Below are positions 1-9,228 of a DNA stretch of 64,000 nucleotides, one piece after another. Under the pieces are notes generated by a model, which ran no database searches, was not told where the DNA came from, and saw nothing but the letters and a program-made list of their open reading frames with translations. Made by a program: the position numbers and the translations under genes. The number at the start of each line of letters is the position of its first letter. Position 1 is the stretch's first letter. This DNA is from Streptomyces sp. NBC_00258 (GTDB taxonomy: Bacteria; Actinomycetota; Actinomycetes; Streptomycetales; Streptomycetaceae), in NCBI RefSeq assembly GCF_036182465.1, contig NZ_CP108081.1:2294001-2358000 (forward strand), read 5' to 3'.

Positions 1-1
1 G

Positions 2-2212
2 CACCGCCCATCGGCCGACCACCGCTGGAACGACACCCTCGCGCTGCGCCACCGGGACGGCCGGACCCTGAACGTATGGCTGCTCGCGCACCGGCGCAGC
101 CCCGAACTCGGCGACCGCAGCGACTGGCTCGTCGTCACCCCGCTGGAGAACGGCGGGCCGCCGACGGAGGCCGACTCCCTCTCCGCGATGTTCCTGGAGC
201 AGTCACCCTGCGCCACCGCCCTCTTCGACGAGCGGCTGCGGCTTCGACGTGTCAACGCGGTGATGGCCGAGTCGATAGGCCTCCCGGAGGAACGCATCCG
301 CGGGCTGCGCATCCCCGAGATCGGCGGCAGACCGCAGAACGAGGAGCTTGAGGCAGCCATGCTCCAGGTGCTCCTGACCGGGCAGCGCAAGGACGTACAG
401 ACCCTGGGCACCGGCAACACGGACGGCGCGCTGGCCTGGCTGGCACGGATGGCGCCGCTGACCGGAGCCGAGGGCCGGGTGGTCGGCGTCTGTCTCTCCG
501 CCCACGACTTCACCGACCAGTACCTCGCCCGGGAGCGCCTGCAGATCGTGAACGAGGCGAGCATCCACATCGGCTCCACCCTCGACGTCACCCGTACGGC
601 CCAGGAGCTGGCCGACGTCTGCGTGCCCGCGCTCGCCGACTTCGTCAGCATCGACCTCGTGGACCCGCCGGAACACGACGGCGAGCCGTACACCGGGCCG
701 ATCTCCGCGCCCGTGAGCCTGCGCCGCGCCGCCCACCGGTCGGTGAACCCCGGCAATCCGGAGGCCGTGGTCAAGCTGGGCCAGATCGACGTCTACCCCG
801 CCCCCTCGCCCCAGGCCGACTCCCTGGTGGCCGGTCGGCCCATCGTGGCCACGGATCCCATGAGCACACTGGCGGACTGGCTCGCCTGGGATCCGGCGCG
901 CGGCGAGCGCGTCAGGGAACTCGGCATCCACACGACGATGTCCGTTCCGATCCAGGCCCGTGGTGCGACGCTGGGCGTCGCCGTCTTCACCCGGTTCCGG
1001 CGCCCCGACCCCTTCACGGCCGACGACGTCCTGCTGGCCGAGGAGGTCACGGCCCGGGCGGCCGTCTGCATCGACAACGCCCGGCGTTTCTCCCGGGAGC
1101 GCGAGACCGCCATCGCCCTGCAGCGCAGTCTGCTGCCCCGGACGCTCCCTCGGACGGCCGCCGTCGAGGCGGCCTCGCGCTATCTGCCCGCGGCCCGGGC
1201 GGGGGTCGGCGGCGACTGGTTCGACGTGATCCCGCTGTCGGGGATGCGCGTCGCCATGGTCGTCGGAGACGTCGTCGGCCATGGGGTCCAGGCTTCCGCC
1301 ACGATGGGGCGGCTACGGACCGCCGTGCGCACGCTCGCCGACATCGACCTGGCACCGGACGAGCTGCTGACCCACCTCGACGACCTGGTCGTCCGGCTCT
1401 CCGAGGAGGCCGGCGGCGAGGGAACCACCGGCGAGGTGGGCGCCACCTGTCTGTACGCCGTGTACGACCCGGTCACCCGCGTCTGCACACTCGCCCGGGC
1501 GGGCCACCCGCCACCCCTGATGCTCCGGCCGAACGGCTCGCCCGAGGAGATCGACGTACCGCCGGGGCCTCCGCTGGGCCTGGGCGGGCTGCCGTTCGAG
1601 TCGGTCGAGCTCAGACTGCCCGAGGGCACCGTGCTCGCCCTCTACACCGACGGTCTGGTCGAGAGCCGCGACCGTGACCTGGACGAGAGCCGCTCGGTGC
1701 TGTGCCGGGCGCTGGCGCGGAGTTCGGGCTCCCTCGACGAGACCTGCCACGACATCCTCCAGTCGCTGCTCCCGTCGACCGGCGCCTCCGACGACGTGGC
1801 CCTGCTGCTCGCCCGGACGAAGGGGCTGCCGACCTCGCAGGTGGCAACCTGGGACATCCCCGCCGATCCCGCCCTCGTCGCCCCGATCCGCAAGCAGGTC
1901 GTCCAGCAACTGGAGACCTGGGACCTGAGCGAGGAGGGCTTCACGACCGAGCTCGTCGTGAGCGAACTCGTCACCAACGCCATCCGGTACGGCGAGCGCC
2001 CCATCCGGCTGCGGCTGATCCACGACGCCACCACGCTGATCGTGGAGGTGTCGGACTCCAGCCACACCGCCCCGCATCTGCGTCGCGCCAAGATCTTCGA
2101 CGAGGGCGGCCGCGGTCTGCTCCTCGTCGCCCAGCTCACCCAGCGCTGGGGCAGCCGCCACACCCCCGAGGGCAAGACGATCTGGGCGGAGCTGACACTC
2201 GGCGAGGAATGA
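2..2212 (+). CDS. SpoIIE-type PP2C phosphatase with PAS, GAF and HATPase_c domains (5' end outside window)
   Basis: The frame is open from base 2, so the start lies upstream of the window. A PAS-type sensor region comes first (about bases 190-520), then a GAF domain (about 540-1090). A SpoIIE/PP2C phosphatase domain follows, with GGDWFDV near 1207 and VVGDVVGHG near 1260 as metal-binding segments and LALYTDGLVE near 1633. The C-terminal histidine-kinase-like ATPase domain has ELVVSELVTNAIRYG near 1950 and a GRGLLLV G-box near 2108. Proteins of this layout are known in Streptomyces as putative anti-sigma-factor kinase/phosphatase switches acting on STAS-domain antagonists. A STAS gene lies far away at 55635, and a link to it is only a guess. 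Confident as a family call; signal and partner are unknown. Confidence 0.93.
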   Translation, partial: HRPSADHRWNDTLALRHRDGRTLNVWLLAHRRSPELGDRSDWLVVTPLENGGPPTEADSLSAMFLEQSPCATALFDERLRLRRVNAVMAESIGLPEERIRGLRIPEIGGRPQNEELEAAMLQVLLTGQRKDVQTLGTGNTDGALAWLARMAPLTGAEGRVVGVCLSAHDFTDQYLARERLQIVNEASIHIGSTLDVTRTAQELADVCVPALADFVSIDLVDPPEHDGEPYTGPISAPVSLRRAAHRSVNPGNPEAVVKLGQIDVYPAPSPQADSLVAGRPIVATDPMSTLADWLAWDPARGERVRELGIHTTMSVPIQARGATLGVAVFTRFRRPDPFTADDVLLAEEVTARAAVCIDNARRFSRERETAIALQRSLLPRTLPRTAAVEAASRYLPAARAGVGGDWFDVIPLSGMRVAMVVGDVVGHGVQASATMGRLRTAVRTLADIDLAPDELLTHLDDLVVRLSEEAGGEGTTGEVGATCLYAVYDPVTRVCTLARAGHPPPLMLRPNGSPEEIDVPPGPPLGLGGLPFESVELRLPEGTVLALYTDGLVESRDRDLDESRSVLCRALARSSGSLDETCHDILQSLLPSTGASDDVALLLARTKGLPTSQVATWDIPADPALVAPIRKQVVQQLETWDLSEEGFTTELVVSELVTNAIRYGERPIRLRLIHDATTLIVEVSDSSHTAPHLRRAKIFDEGGRGLLLVAQLTQRWGSRHTPEGKTIWAELTLGEE

Positions 2213-2260
2213 TGCGCCCGGAGCAGCACCCGGACGCGCCATTCCCGACGCACCGTCGGC

Positions 2261-4489
2261 TCACCGGCCGCCGTACCCGCCTCCTCCGTAACCGCCCCCG
2301 CCGTACCCGTATCCGCCGCCGTATCCGCCGCCTCCATAGCCGCCGCCGTATCCGCCACCGCCTCCGTAGCCACCGCCGGACGCGCCGTCGTACCAGCAGT
2401 AGTAGCCGTAGCACACCCAGCTCGGAGCGGGTGCGGGCGTCGAGGGCGGGGGCGGCGGGGGTGTCTGGGAAGGCGCGGGCTTCGGGGGCGACGGGCGCGG
2501 CGTGCGGGTGGGCTCAGGGCTCGGATTGCGCGTCGGCTTCGCCGTGTCGCTGTTCGTGTACGACGTGATCCACTCCATCTGGAGCGAGTCGACCGAGGCG
2601 TCGATCTCCCAGCGCTGGGCCTCGCCCTGGTTACGGCTCTTGAGGACCAGGCCCGTCTCCTCGTCCCCCGAGACGGGTGCCAGCGCGAGCTTCGGCCGCC
2701 CGAGGGGCACCAGGTTTCCCTCAAGGGTGAGGTCGTAGCGGACGGCCACCTCGTCCTTGTCGCCGTCGCACGCACCCAGCCTGACGGAGGAAGGGAGCCG
2801 GGAGTCGAGGCACAGGTCCTTGTCGGCCAGGCTGCGCAGCAGGCCGTCGCTCTCGTACGCCCACTGCTGCCGCTCCGAGGAACTGCAGGTGGCGACGACG
2901 GCTTCCACGCCCGCGACGGCCTTGCCGTCGGCTATCCCGACGCAGTCGTCGCTCGCGACGTTGCGGAGCCGCCCGCTCAGGGTGCCGGTCTCCGTGCCGC
3001 CGGTGCCGACCCTGGTCGGCCTGGCGTCGGGTTCCTGCGACGCCGTTCCGGCATCCGAGGAGGAGGGCTGCCCCGTGTTGTCCCCGCCGGACCACAGGGC
3101 CAGTGGCACGAGTACACAGCCGCTGACGGCGAGCACGGCCAGCGCGACGTTGCGTCGGCGCGGGGAGCGCCTGCCGGGCTCGCCCGGGCGGGAGTCCGCA
3201 TGCGGGGGAAGCCGTACGGCGTGGCGCGGACCCGCGCCGTGGAGGGCGGCGCCCGGCCGGCGACCGGTGTCCCGGTGGGCGCCGGTACCCGTGGCGTTGA
3301 CCGTACCCGTTTGGGAAACGGCACCCCGGTGGGACCCGGTCCCCGGATCGGCATCGGCGCTCGGGCCGTCTCCCGCGTGGACGCCGGCTCCCGGGTGAGG
3401 AGCGAGATCCGAGCGGGAGCCGGTGCCGGAGGGACCAGGAGCCTGCCGAGGACTGGGCCCCCAGACGGAATCGGTGTCCGCGTAGTGATCGGCCGCCGAG
3501 GGATGTCCGGCACCCGGCTGAGGGACGGACCCCGGAACGGACCCGGTTCCGGTACCCGGCTGTGATCCCGCAGCCGGGTAGGAGCCCACACCCGGGTGAG
3601 GGTCCATGCCCGGAGCCACCGACACCACGGGACCGGCCTGCGTCTCCTCCGCCCGGACCCGGCGTCCCGGCCTGGAGTGGAGATACTGCTGGGCCGCCCA
3701 CCCGAGCACCCCTTCGGCCAGGAGGCCGGCGAGGCGGCCGCCCGACTGGTCCAGCTGACCGGCCGTGGACTGGCAGTGCGCGCAGCCGGCCATGTGCTCC
3801 TGCAGATCGGGGCAGATCCTGCCGCCGGGCCGGAGCGATACGTCGAGCAGCCGGCTGTAGCGGCGGCACTCCTGGTCGGGGGCGAGTTCGCGATGGTTCT
3901 CCAGGCAGTTCTGGCGCAGCAGTTCCCGCGCCCGGTCCAGTGCGACGGAAACGTCCTCGACGGAGATTCCGAGCAGGCGGGCCGGTACCGCGAGATCCTC
4001 GGCCTCCACCTCCGCATGCCACAGAACACAGCGGGCGGACTCCGGCAGCCGATGGAACGCGCGCGACACGAGGCGCCTGTTCTCCGGCGGGAGAAGCCGG
4101 TCCGCGGCACGGTCCTTGTCGTTCGGGTCGGACCGCAGCTCGGGACGGAGCAGCTCCCGGCGTTTGTCCGCGTCCCATTCGCCCGCTATTCGGCGCACGG
4201 TCACCAGCAGTTGCGGTCGCCATGCGGCCTTCGGACCGGTGTGGCGCACCGACTCCCCGAAGAGCCGGGTGAATGCTGCGGTGGTGAGCATTCCGGCGTA
4301 CTGCGCACCGTTCGTGCACAGTCGGGCGTACGAGAAGACCGGCACCCAGTGCCGGGCGAGCAGTTCCCCGGAGGGATACTGGGCGGGTGTCTTGCCCGAG
4401 CCCCTCTTCAGGTCTGCCGTGAGCCGTTCGTCCGTCGCATCGAACAGGCTTCCGGTCGTAGGTGAATTCGACGGGGTCGCGTCGCTCAC
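2261..4489 (-). CDS. Sigma-factor-like / zinc-finger / transmembrane / ricin-lectin fusion protein
   Basis: A 742-residue protein. The N-terminal 200 residues resemble the helical regions of ECF-like sigma factors, including a C-terminal helix-turn-helix-like stretch with RLLGISVEDVSVALDRAREL. A putative zinc finger follows around residues 205-239 (conserved C, HMAGCAHC), as in anti-sigma factors. Then comes a long linker of Pro/Gly/Thr-rich degenerate repeats, one transmembrane helix (about 444-464), a ricin-type beta-trefoil (about 500-630, with QQW and QRW motifs), a Pro-rich stretch and a Gly/Tyr-rich tail (about 703-742). The GTG at 4489 is chosen because GGAGG lies nine bases upstream; the GTG at 4495 is too close and the ATG at 4669 has no ribosome site. 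The lectin would be outside and the sigma-like part inside the cell. Function is unknown. Confidence 0.8.
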   Translation of the reverse strand: MSDATPSNSPTTGSLFDATDERLTADLKRGSGKTPAQYPSGELLARHWVPVFSYARLCTNGAQYAGMLTTAAFTRLFGESVRHTGPKAAWRPQLLVTVRRIAGEWDADKRRELLRPELRSDPNDKDRAADRLLPPENRRLVSRAFHRLPESARCVLWHAEVEAEDLAVPARLLGISVEDVSVALDRARELLRQNCLENHRELAPDQECRRYSRLLDVSLRPGGRICPDLQEHMAGCAHCQSTAGQLDQSGGRLAGLLAEGVLGWAAQQYLHSRPGRRVRAEETQAGPVVSVAPGMDPHPGVGSYPAAGSQPGTGTGSVPGSVPQPGAGHPSAADHYADTDSVWGPSPRQAPGPSGTGSRSDLAPHPGAGVHAGDGPSADADPGTGSHRGAVSQTGTVNATGTGAHRDTGRRPGAALHGAGPRHAVRLPPHADSRPGEPGRRSPRRRNVALAVLAVSGCVLVPLALWSGGDNTGQPSSSDAGTASQEPDARPTRVGTGGTETGTLSGRLRNVASDDCVGIADGKAVAGVEAVVATCSSSERQQWAYESDGLLRSLADKDLCLDSRLPSSVRLGACDGDKDEVAVRYDLTLEGNLVPLGRPKLALAPVSGDEETGLVLKSRNQGEAQRWEIDASVDSLQMEWITSYTNSDTAKPTRNPSPEPTRTPRPSPPKPAPSQTPPPPPPSTPAPAPSWVCYGYYCWYDGASGGGYGGGGGYGGGYGGGGYGGGYGYGGGGYGGGGYGGR

Positions 4490-4887
4490 GTGCACTTTCC
4501 TCCATTGCCCCCGCAGAAATAGTCCATACCAAGGGGTACGGAATTTTTCCTGCACGCTTACGGGTGCACCTTTGCACAACGCACCGCCCCGGAACAAGAG
4601 AACGCTCTCAATCCCCCATTTCCCCAGCGTCTTTGACGGAGACAAAGTGTCAACAGAAGCCCGAAGCAATGTGATTCGGAATGACGTACTCTCAAGTTAC
4701 CCGAAGTAAGTACCGATTTGGCATCGGAAGAGAAGGGGACCGCTGCCGGTAATTCGTTGGAATATGCAACCCAAGAACGCAGGGAAGGAGCTCGGCGGCG
4801 GGGTCCTGGACACACCCCCGTTCGCTTCCGCAACAGGCCGTCTGATTCGATTAAACGAAACCGACAATCACTCCCGAAGGACGAACC

Positions 4888-6144
4888 CTGAGTTCCACAC
4901 TCGCCACAGCCCTTTCCGCCGCTCTCCTCGTGGCGGTACTGGCCTGTGCCGTGATCCGTCCCTTCGGCCTGCCGGAGGCCACCGTGGCGGTCCCGGCCGC
5001 CGGTGTGGTGATCGCGGCCGGCGCGATCACGCTCGACCACGCACGCGCCGAGGCCGAGCTGCTCGGACCCGTGGTGGGCTTCCTGGCCGCGGTGCTCGTG
5101 CTCGCCAAACTCTGCGACGACGAGGGGCTCTTCCAGGCGTGCGGCGCCTGGCTGGCCCGTACGTCCAAGGGACGGCCGCAACGACTGCTGGCCGCCAACT
5201 TCCTGCTCGCCTCGGTCATCACGGCCGTGCTGAGCCTGGACGCCACCGTCGTCCTGCTCACTCCGGTGGTGTTCGCGACCGTGGCCCGGCTCGGCGCCCG
5301 CCCGAAGCCCCATGTGTACGCCACCGCCCATCTGTCGAACACGGCGTCGCTGCTGCTGCCCGTCTCCAACCTCACCAATCTGCTGGCGTTCACGGCCAGC
5401 GGTCTGAGCTTCACCCGGTTCGCCGTGCTGATGGGACCCGCGTGGGCCGTCGCCATCGCCGCCGAGTACCTGGCCTTCCGGCGCTTCTTCGCCGACGACC
5501 TCAAGGGCGACGCCCCGGTGCCGACCACGGTCGACCCCGTCGAGCTGCCCGTGTTCGCGCTGGTCACGGTCGCCTGTACGCTCGTGGGCTTCGCCGTGGC
5601 GTCCGCGCTCGGTATCGAACCGGCCTGGGCCGCACTGGCCGGGGCGCTGGTTCTGGCCGGCCGGGCGCTGGTCCGCGGGCGCACGACACCGCTCGCCGTC
5701 CTGCGCGCCACCTCACCGGCCTTCCTCGCCTTCGTCCTGGCACTGGGGATCGTGGTGCGTGCCGTGGTCGACAACGGCCTCGCGGACGTGCTCGGCCATC
5801 TGGTCCCCGACTCGTCGAGCCTGTTGGCGCTGCTCGGCATCGCGGCGCTCGCCGCCGTCCTGGCGAACCTCATCAACAACCTGCCCGCGGTCCTGGTGCT
5901 GCTGCCCCTGGCGGCCGTGGCGGGACCGGGCCCGGTGCTCGCCGTACTGCTCGGGGTGAACATCGGGCCCAACCTCACCTACGCCGGATCGCTGGCCACG
6001 CTGCTGTGGCGGCGCATCGTGCATCAGCACGAGCACGACGTCGAGCTCGGCGAGTTCACGCGCCTCGGTCTCATCACCGTGCCCGCCACCCTCATCCCGG
6101 CCGTGGTGGCCCTCTGGCTCTCCCTGCGCGTGTTCGGAGCCTGA
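4888..6144 (+). CDS. SLC13/ArsB/NhaD-type permease
   Basis: A 418-residue polytopic membrane protein of the ion-transporter superfamily (arsenite efflux, Na+/H+ antiport, dicarboxylate uptake). Typical features are the segment FLAAVLVLAKLCDDEGLF, a conserved NTASLLLPVSNLTNLLAF hairpin in the first half, and its repeat equivalent NLINNLPAVLVLLPL in the second half. The substrate cannot be read from sequence; arsenite or an inorganic ion is possible, but no ars genes are nearby. An in-frame TAA at 4852 leaves only a CTG at 4888 or a GTG at 4930 as start. CTG is preferred because GAAGGA sits six bases upstream and the extra 14 residues complete the first hydrophobic helix. Confidence 0.85.
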   Translation: MSSTLATALSAALLVAVLACAVIRPFGLPEATVAVPAAGVVIAAGAITLDHARAEAELLGPVVGFLAAVLVLAKLCDDEGLFQACGAWLARTSKGRPQRLLAANFLLASVITAVLSLDATVVLLTPVVFATVARLGARPKPHVYATAHLSNTASLLLPVSNLTNLLAFTASGLSFTRFAVLMGPAWAVAIAAEYLAFRRFFADDLKGDAPVPTTVDPVELPVFALVTVACTLVGFAVASALGIEPAWAALAGALVLAGRALVRGRTTPLAVLRATSPAFLAFVLALGIVVRAVVDNGLADVLGHLVPDSSSLLALLGIAALAAVLANLINNLPAVLVLLPLAAVAGPGPVLAVLLGVNIGPNLTYAGSLATLLWRRIVHQHEHDVELGEFTRLGLITVPATLIPAVVALWLSLRVFGA

Positions 6145-6249
6145 GACGCACAGGGCCCCTGGCTCACCTCGCCCAGGTCGGCCGTCACTCCCCCGCCAGG
6201 TCGTGCGCGGAGCATTGACGCTGTGACATGGCCATGCAATGCTCCGTTT

Positions 6250-6263
6250 TGGGAGCGCTCCCA
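6250..6263. promoter_or_regulatory. CebR-type operator (14-bp perfect palindrome)
   Basis: TGGGAGCGCTCCCA is identical to the known Streptomyces CebR box, where the LacI-family repressor CebR binds and is released by cello-oligosaccharides. It lies 63 bases before the ATG of the GH9 cellulase, in a suitable promoter position. Confidence 0.9.
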
Positions 6264-6325
6264 TAATCCTGTCGTCCCCGTCAGACGGCATCCGTGGACC
6301 CAGTCCAGGCACCGGGAGGCGCTCC

Positions 6326-8224
6326 ATGCTCACGTTTCCGCACGTGCACCGCCGCCCCACAAGACGCCGTACGAGAAAACGCACGACTGCCGCCCTGCTG
6401 ACGGCGGCCCTGCTCTCCGGCGGCACGGCACTCGCGCCCGGCGCGACCGGGCTGCCGTCCGCCGCGTCACCGTCGGCCGCGTCGCCGTCCGCCGCCGACC
6501 CGTCCGCGACCGCGACGACGCCCGTACGCGTCAACCAGGCCGGCTACCTGCCGGACGGCCCCAAGCGCGCCACGGTGGTCAACTCCGCCACCCAGCCGCT
6601 GACCTGGCAGCTGCGCAACGCGTCGGGCGCCGTGGCAGCCTCCGGCCGAACCGTCGTACACGGCACGGACACGGCCTCGGGCGAGGCGACCCACACCGCG
6701 GACTTCTCCGCGTACCGGAAGGCCGGCTCGGGGTTCGTCCTGGTGGTCGACGGGCAGAACAGCGCGGCCTTCGACATCCGCGCGGATCTCTACGACGGCC
6801 TGCGTTCGGACGCGATGGCGTTCTTCTACCACCAGCGCAGCGGCACGCCCATCGAGGCCTCACTGGTGGGTCCCTCCTACGCGCGCCCGGCCGCGCACAT
6901 CGGAGTCGCACCGAACCAGGGCGACACGAACGTGCCCTGTCAGGCCGGGGTGTGCGACTACACCCAGGACGTGCGGGGCGGCTGGTACGACGCGGGCGAC
7001 CACGGCAAGTACGTCGTCAACGGAGGGATCTCCGCCTGGACGCTGGTCGACTCCTTCGCGCGGGCCAAGCGGGCGGGCAACGCGTCCGCGCTCGGCGACT
7101 CGACCCTGCGGATACCCGAGCGCGGCAACGGCGTCCCGGACGTGCTGGACGAGGCCCGCTGGGAGCTCGACTTCCTGATGCGGATGCAGGTGCCGGACGG
7201 CAAGCAGTACGCCGGCATGGCCTTCCACAAGATCCACGACGCGGCCTGGACGGGCATCCCGACCCGCCCCGAACTCGACGCCCAGCCGCGCGAGTTGCAC
7301 CGCCCCTCCACCGCGGCCACGCTCAACCTCGCCGCCACGGCGGCCCAGTGCGCGCGTGTCTTCAAGCCGTACGACTCCACGTACGCGAAGCGGTGCCTGA
7401 GCGTGGCCCGCACGGCGTGGACCGCGGCGAAGGCCAACCCCGCGATCTACGCCCCGGAGTCGGACAGCACCGGCGGCGGCCCCTACAACGACACCCAGGT
7501 CACCGACGACTTCTACTGGGCGGCGACCGAGCTGTACGCGGCGACCGGGGAGCGCGCCTACCGGGACGCGGTCACCTCCTCGCCCTGGCACACCTCGTCC
7601 GGGGCGCTCACACCGACCGGCTTCAACTGGGCCGACACCGCGGCGCTCGGCCGGCTGACCCTGGCGACCGTGCCGAACGGGCTGCCCGCCTCCGACATCA
7701 GGCGCGTGCGCGCGTCCGTGACCGCCGCGGCCGACGGACACCTCGCCATGATGGCGGGCCAGGGCTACGCGGTGCCCATCCCCGCGAACGGGTACGTGTG
7801 GGGCTCCAACAGCCAGGTCACCAACAACGCGATCGTCATGGCCACGGCCTACGCGCTGACGGGTCAACAGCGGTACCGGGCCGGGGTGCTGGAGTCGATG
7901 GACTACCTGCTGGGCCGCAACACCCTCGACCTCTCCTACATCACCGGTTACGGCGACACGTACGCCCGCAACCAGCACCACCGGTTCTGGGCGAACCAGT
8001 ACGACGCCTCGCTGCCGAACCCGCCGGCGGGCTCCCTCGCGGGCGGTCCCAACAGCGGGCTGCAGGATCCCGTGGCACAGGAGCACCTGGCCGGCTGCTC
8101 CCCCGCGGCCTGCTACATCGACGACATCGGCTCGTATTCCACCAACGAGGTGACGGTCAACTGGAACGCCCCGCTGGCCTGGCTGGCGGCCTTCGCCGCC
8201 GAGCGCCGTTCGACGCGCGAATAG
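6326..8224 (+). CDS. Secreted glycoside hydrolase family 9 endoglucanase
   Basis: A 632-residue exported cellulase. An Arg-rich n-region and hydrophobic core form a signal peptide of about 45 residues, followed by an Ala/Ser/Pro linker. The N-terminal Ig-like CelD_N domain begins at VRVNQAGYLPDG. The GH9 catalytic module has the base/nucleophile motif WYDAGDHGKY near base 6982, the RNQHHRFW histidine segment near 7968, and the C-terminal acid motif STNEVTVNWNAPLAW near 8140. No carbohydrate-binding module is visible. The ATG at 6326 follows GGGAGG; an in-frame ATG at 6239 would precede the operator and is rejected. It is probably induced by cellobiose through the CebR box just upstream. It would cleave beta-1,4-glucans outside the cell. 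Confidence 0.95.
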   Translation: MLTFPHVHRRPTRRRTRKRTTAALLTAALLSGGTALAPGATGLPSAASPSAASPSAADPSATATTPVRVNQAGYLPDGPKRATVVNSATQPLTWQLRNASGAVAASGRTVVHGTDTASGEATHTADFSAYRKAGSGFVLVVDGQNSAAFDIRADLYDGLRSDAMAFFYHQRSGTPIEASLVGPSYARPAAHIGVAPNQGDTNVPCQAGVCDYTQDVRGGWYDAGDHGKYVVNGGISAWTLVDSFARAKRAGNASALGDSTLRIPERGNGVPDVLDEARWELDFLMRMQVPDGKQYAGMAFHKIHDAAWTGIPTRPELDAQPRELHRPSTAATLNLAATAAQCARVFKPYDSTYAKRCLSVARTAWTAAKANPAIYAPESDSTGGGPYNDTQVTDDFYWAATELYAATGERAYRDAVTSSPWHTSSGALTPTGFNWADTAALGRLTLATVPNGLPASDIRRVRASVTAAADGHLAMMAGQGYAVPIPANGYVWGSNSQVTNNAIVMATAYALTGQQRYRAGVLESMDYLLGRNTLDLSYITGYGDTYARNQHHRFWANQYDASLPNPPAGSLAGGPNSGLQDPVAQEHLAGCSPAACYIDDIGSYSTNEVTVNWNAPLAWLAAFAAERRSTRE

Positions 8225-8237
8225 GCAGCGGCACTCG

Positions 8238-9158
8238 TCAGCGTCGGAGTCCTGCCCGGTACGCGCCGGGCGGGGCTCCGTAGCGCTGCCGGAAGACGCG
8301 GTTGAAGTGGAACGGGCTGCTGAAGCCGGAGGCCGTGGCGACCCGTTCCACCGGCAGGTCGGTGGCTTCAAGCAGCCGGGCGGCGTGCAGCAGCCGGGCG
8401 GCCAGCAGTGCCCGCATCGGGGACAGGCCGAGCTGCTGGGTGAAGAGGTGCGCGAAGCGGGATGCCGAGAGCGAGACCCCCGCCGCCAGTGACTCCACGG
8501 TGTGCGGGGCGCCCGGGTCGGCCGCGATGAGCGCCTCGGCCTGCCGGATCCGTACGTCGAGGCCGGAGCGGTCCGGTTCCCCACGAGCCGTGGCGGTGGC
8601 GAGCAGGACGACGGACTCCAGGGAGCAGAGGGCGAGCTCGCGGGCGGCGGTTCCGTGGGCCACGGCGACCCGGCCGTCCTCGGGCTCCCTGTCGAGCTCC
8701 GCCTGGGGCCTTCCCTCGGGTGGAGCCCCCGCCCCGGTCCACCGCGCGTCCGCGAGCATCCGCCGGAACGCCGAATTCAGTCGTCCCCGCACGCCGTCCG
8801 GTACCGGGGTGACGGCGTACAGCCGGTCCCCGAGCGCGTACGGCCGCAGCCAGTCCGTCCAGGTCGGCCGCGCCTGGCAGTGCACCCACCAGAACGCCCA
8901 GTGCCTCGCGCCCGGTGCGACGGCGTAGTGGTGGGGCAGGTCCGGGCCGAGGACGACGAGGTCCCCCGCGCCTGCCCCCGTCTCCGCTGCGCCCTGAGCG
9001 AGTCGGCCCGCACCGCCGGTGGTCCAGACGAAGAGCCAGCTGTCGGCGCCGCCCGGCCTGCTGATGCTGTAGCCGGGGCGCTGGTCGAAGCGGCCGACCG
9101 TCACCAGGCCGGGCGGCGGGGACGGGACAGCAGGCTCGGGCAACTGGTCAGCACGCAC
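8238..9158 (-). CDS. AraC-family transcriptional regulator
   Basis: A 306-residue regulator with an N-terminal cupin-type sensor domain (residues about 15-150) and two C-terminal AraC helix-turn-helix motifs (LAAGVSLSASRFAHLF and VATASGFSSPFHFNRVF, ending RQRYGAPPGAYR). The GTG at 9158 is preferred over the ATG at 9164 because GGGAGG abuts the ATG directly but is six bases from the GTG. It is divergent from the dioxygenase at 9229 with only about 70 bases between, so it probably controls that gene. Pairs of an AraC regulator and a PhyH-type dioxygenase are common in actinobacteria; the effector is unknown. It converges on the GH9 gene with 13 bases between. Confidence 0.93.
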   Translation of the reverse strand: MRADQLPEPAVPSPPPGLVTVGRFDQRPGYSISRPGGADSWLFVWTTGGAGRLAQGAAETGAGAGDLVVLGPDLPHHYAVAPGARHWAFWWVHCQARPTWTDWLRPYALGDRLYAVTPVPDGVRGRLNSAFRRMLADARWTGAGAPPEGRPQAELDREPEDGRVAVAHGTAARELALCSLESVVLLATATARGEPDRSGLDVRIRQAEALIAADPGAPHTVESLAAGVSLSASRFAHLFTQQLGLSPMRALLAARLLHAARLLEATDLPVERVATASGFSSPFHFNRVFRQRYGAPPGAYRAGLRR

Positions 9159-9228
9159 AGGCATCCTCCCGGAAGGCGCTTCTGCCTAGCGTGGGGCATG
9201 CAGGACACCGACGCGAAGGGACGAACGT

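Noticed and set aside
203..1282. A - strand frame opposite the PAS-GAF-phosphatase gene
   Set aside because: No motif, and it is the mirror of a frame with clear SpoIIE and ATPase motifs.
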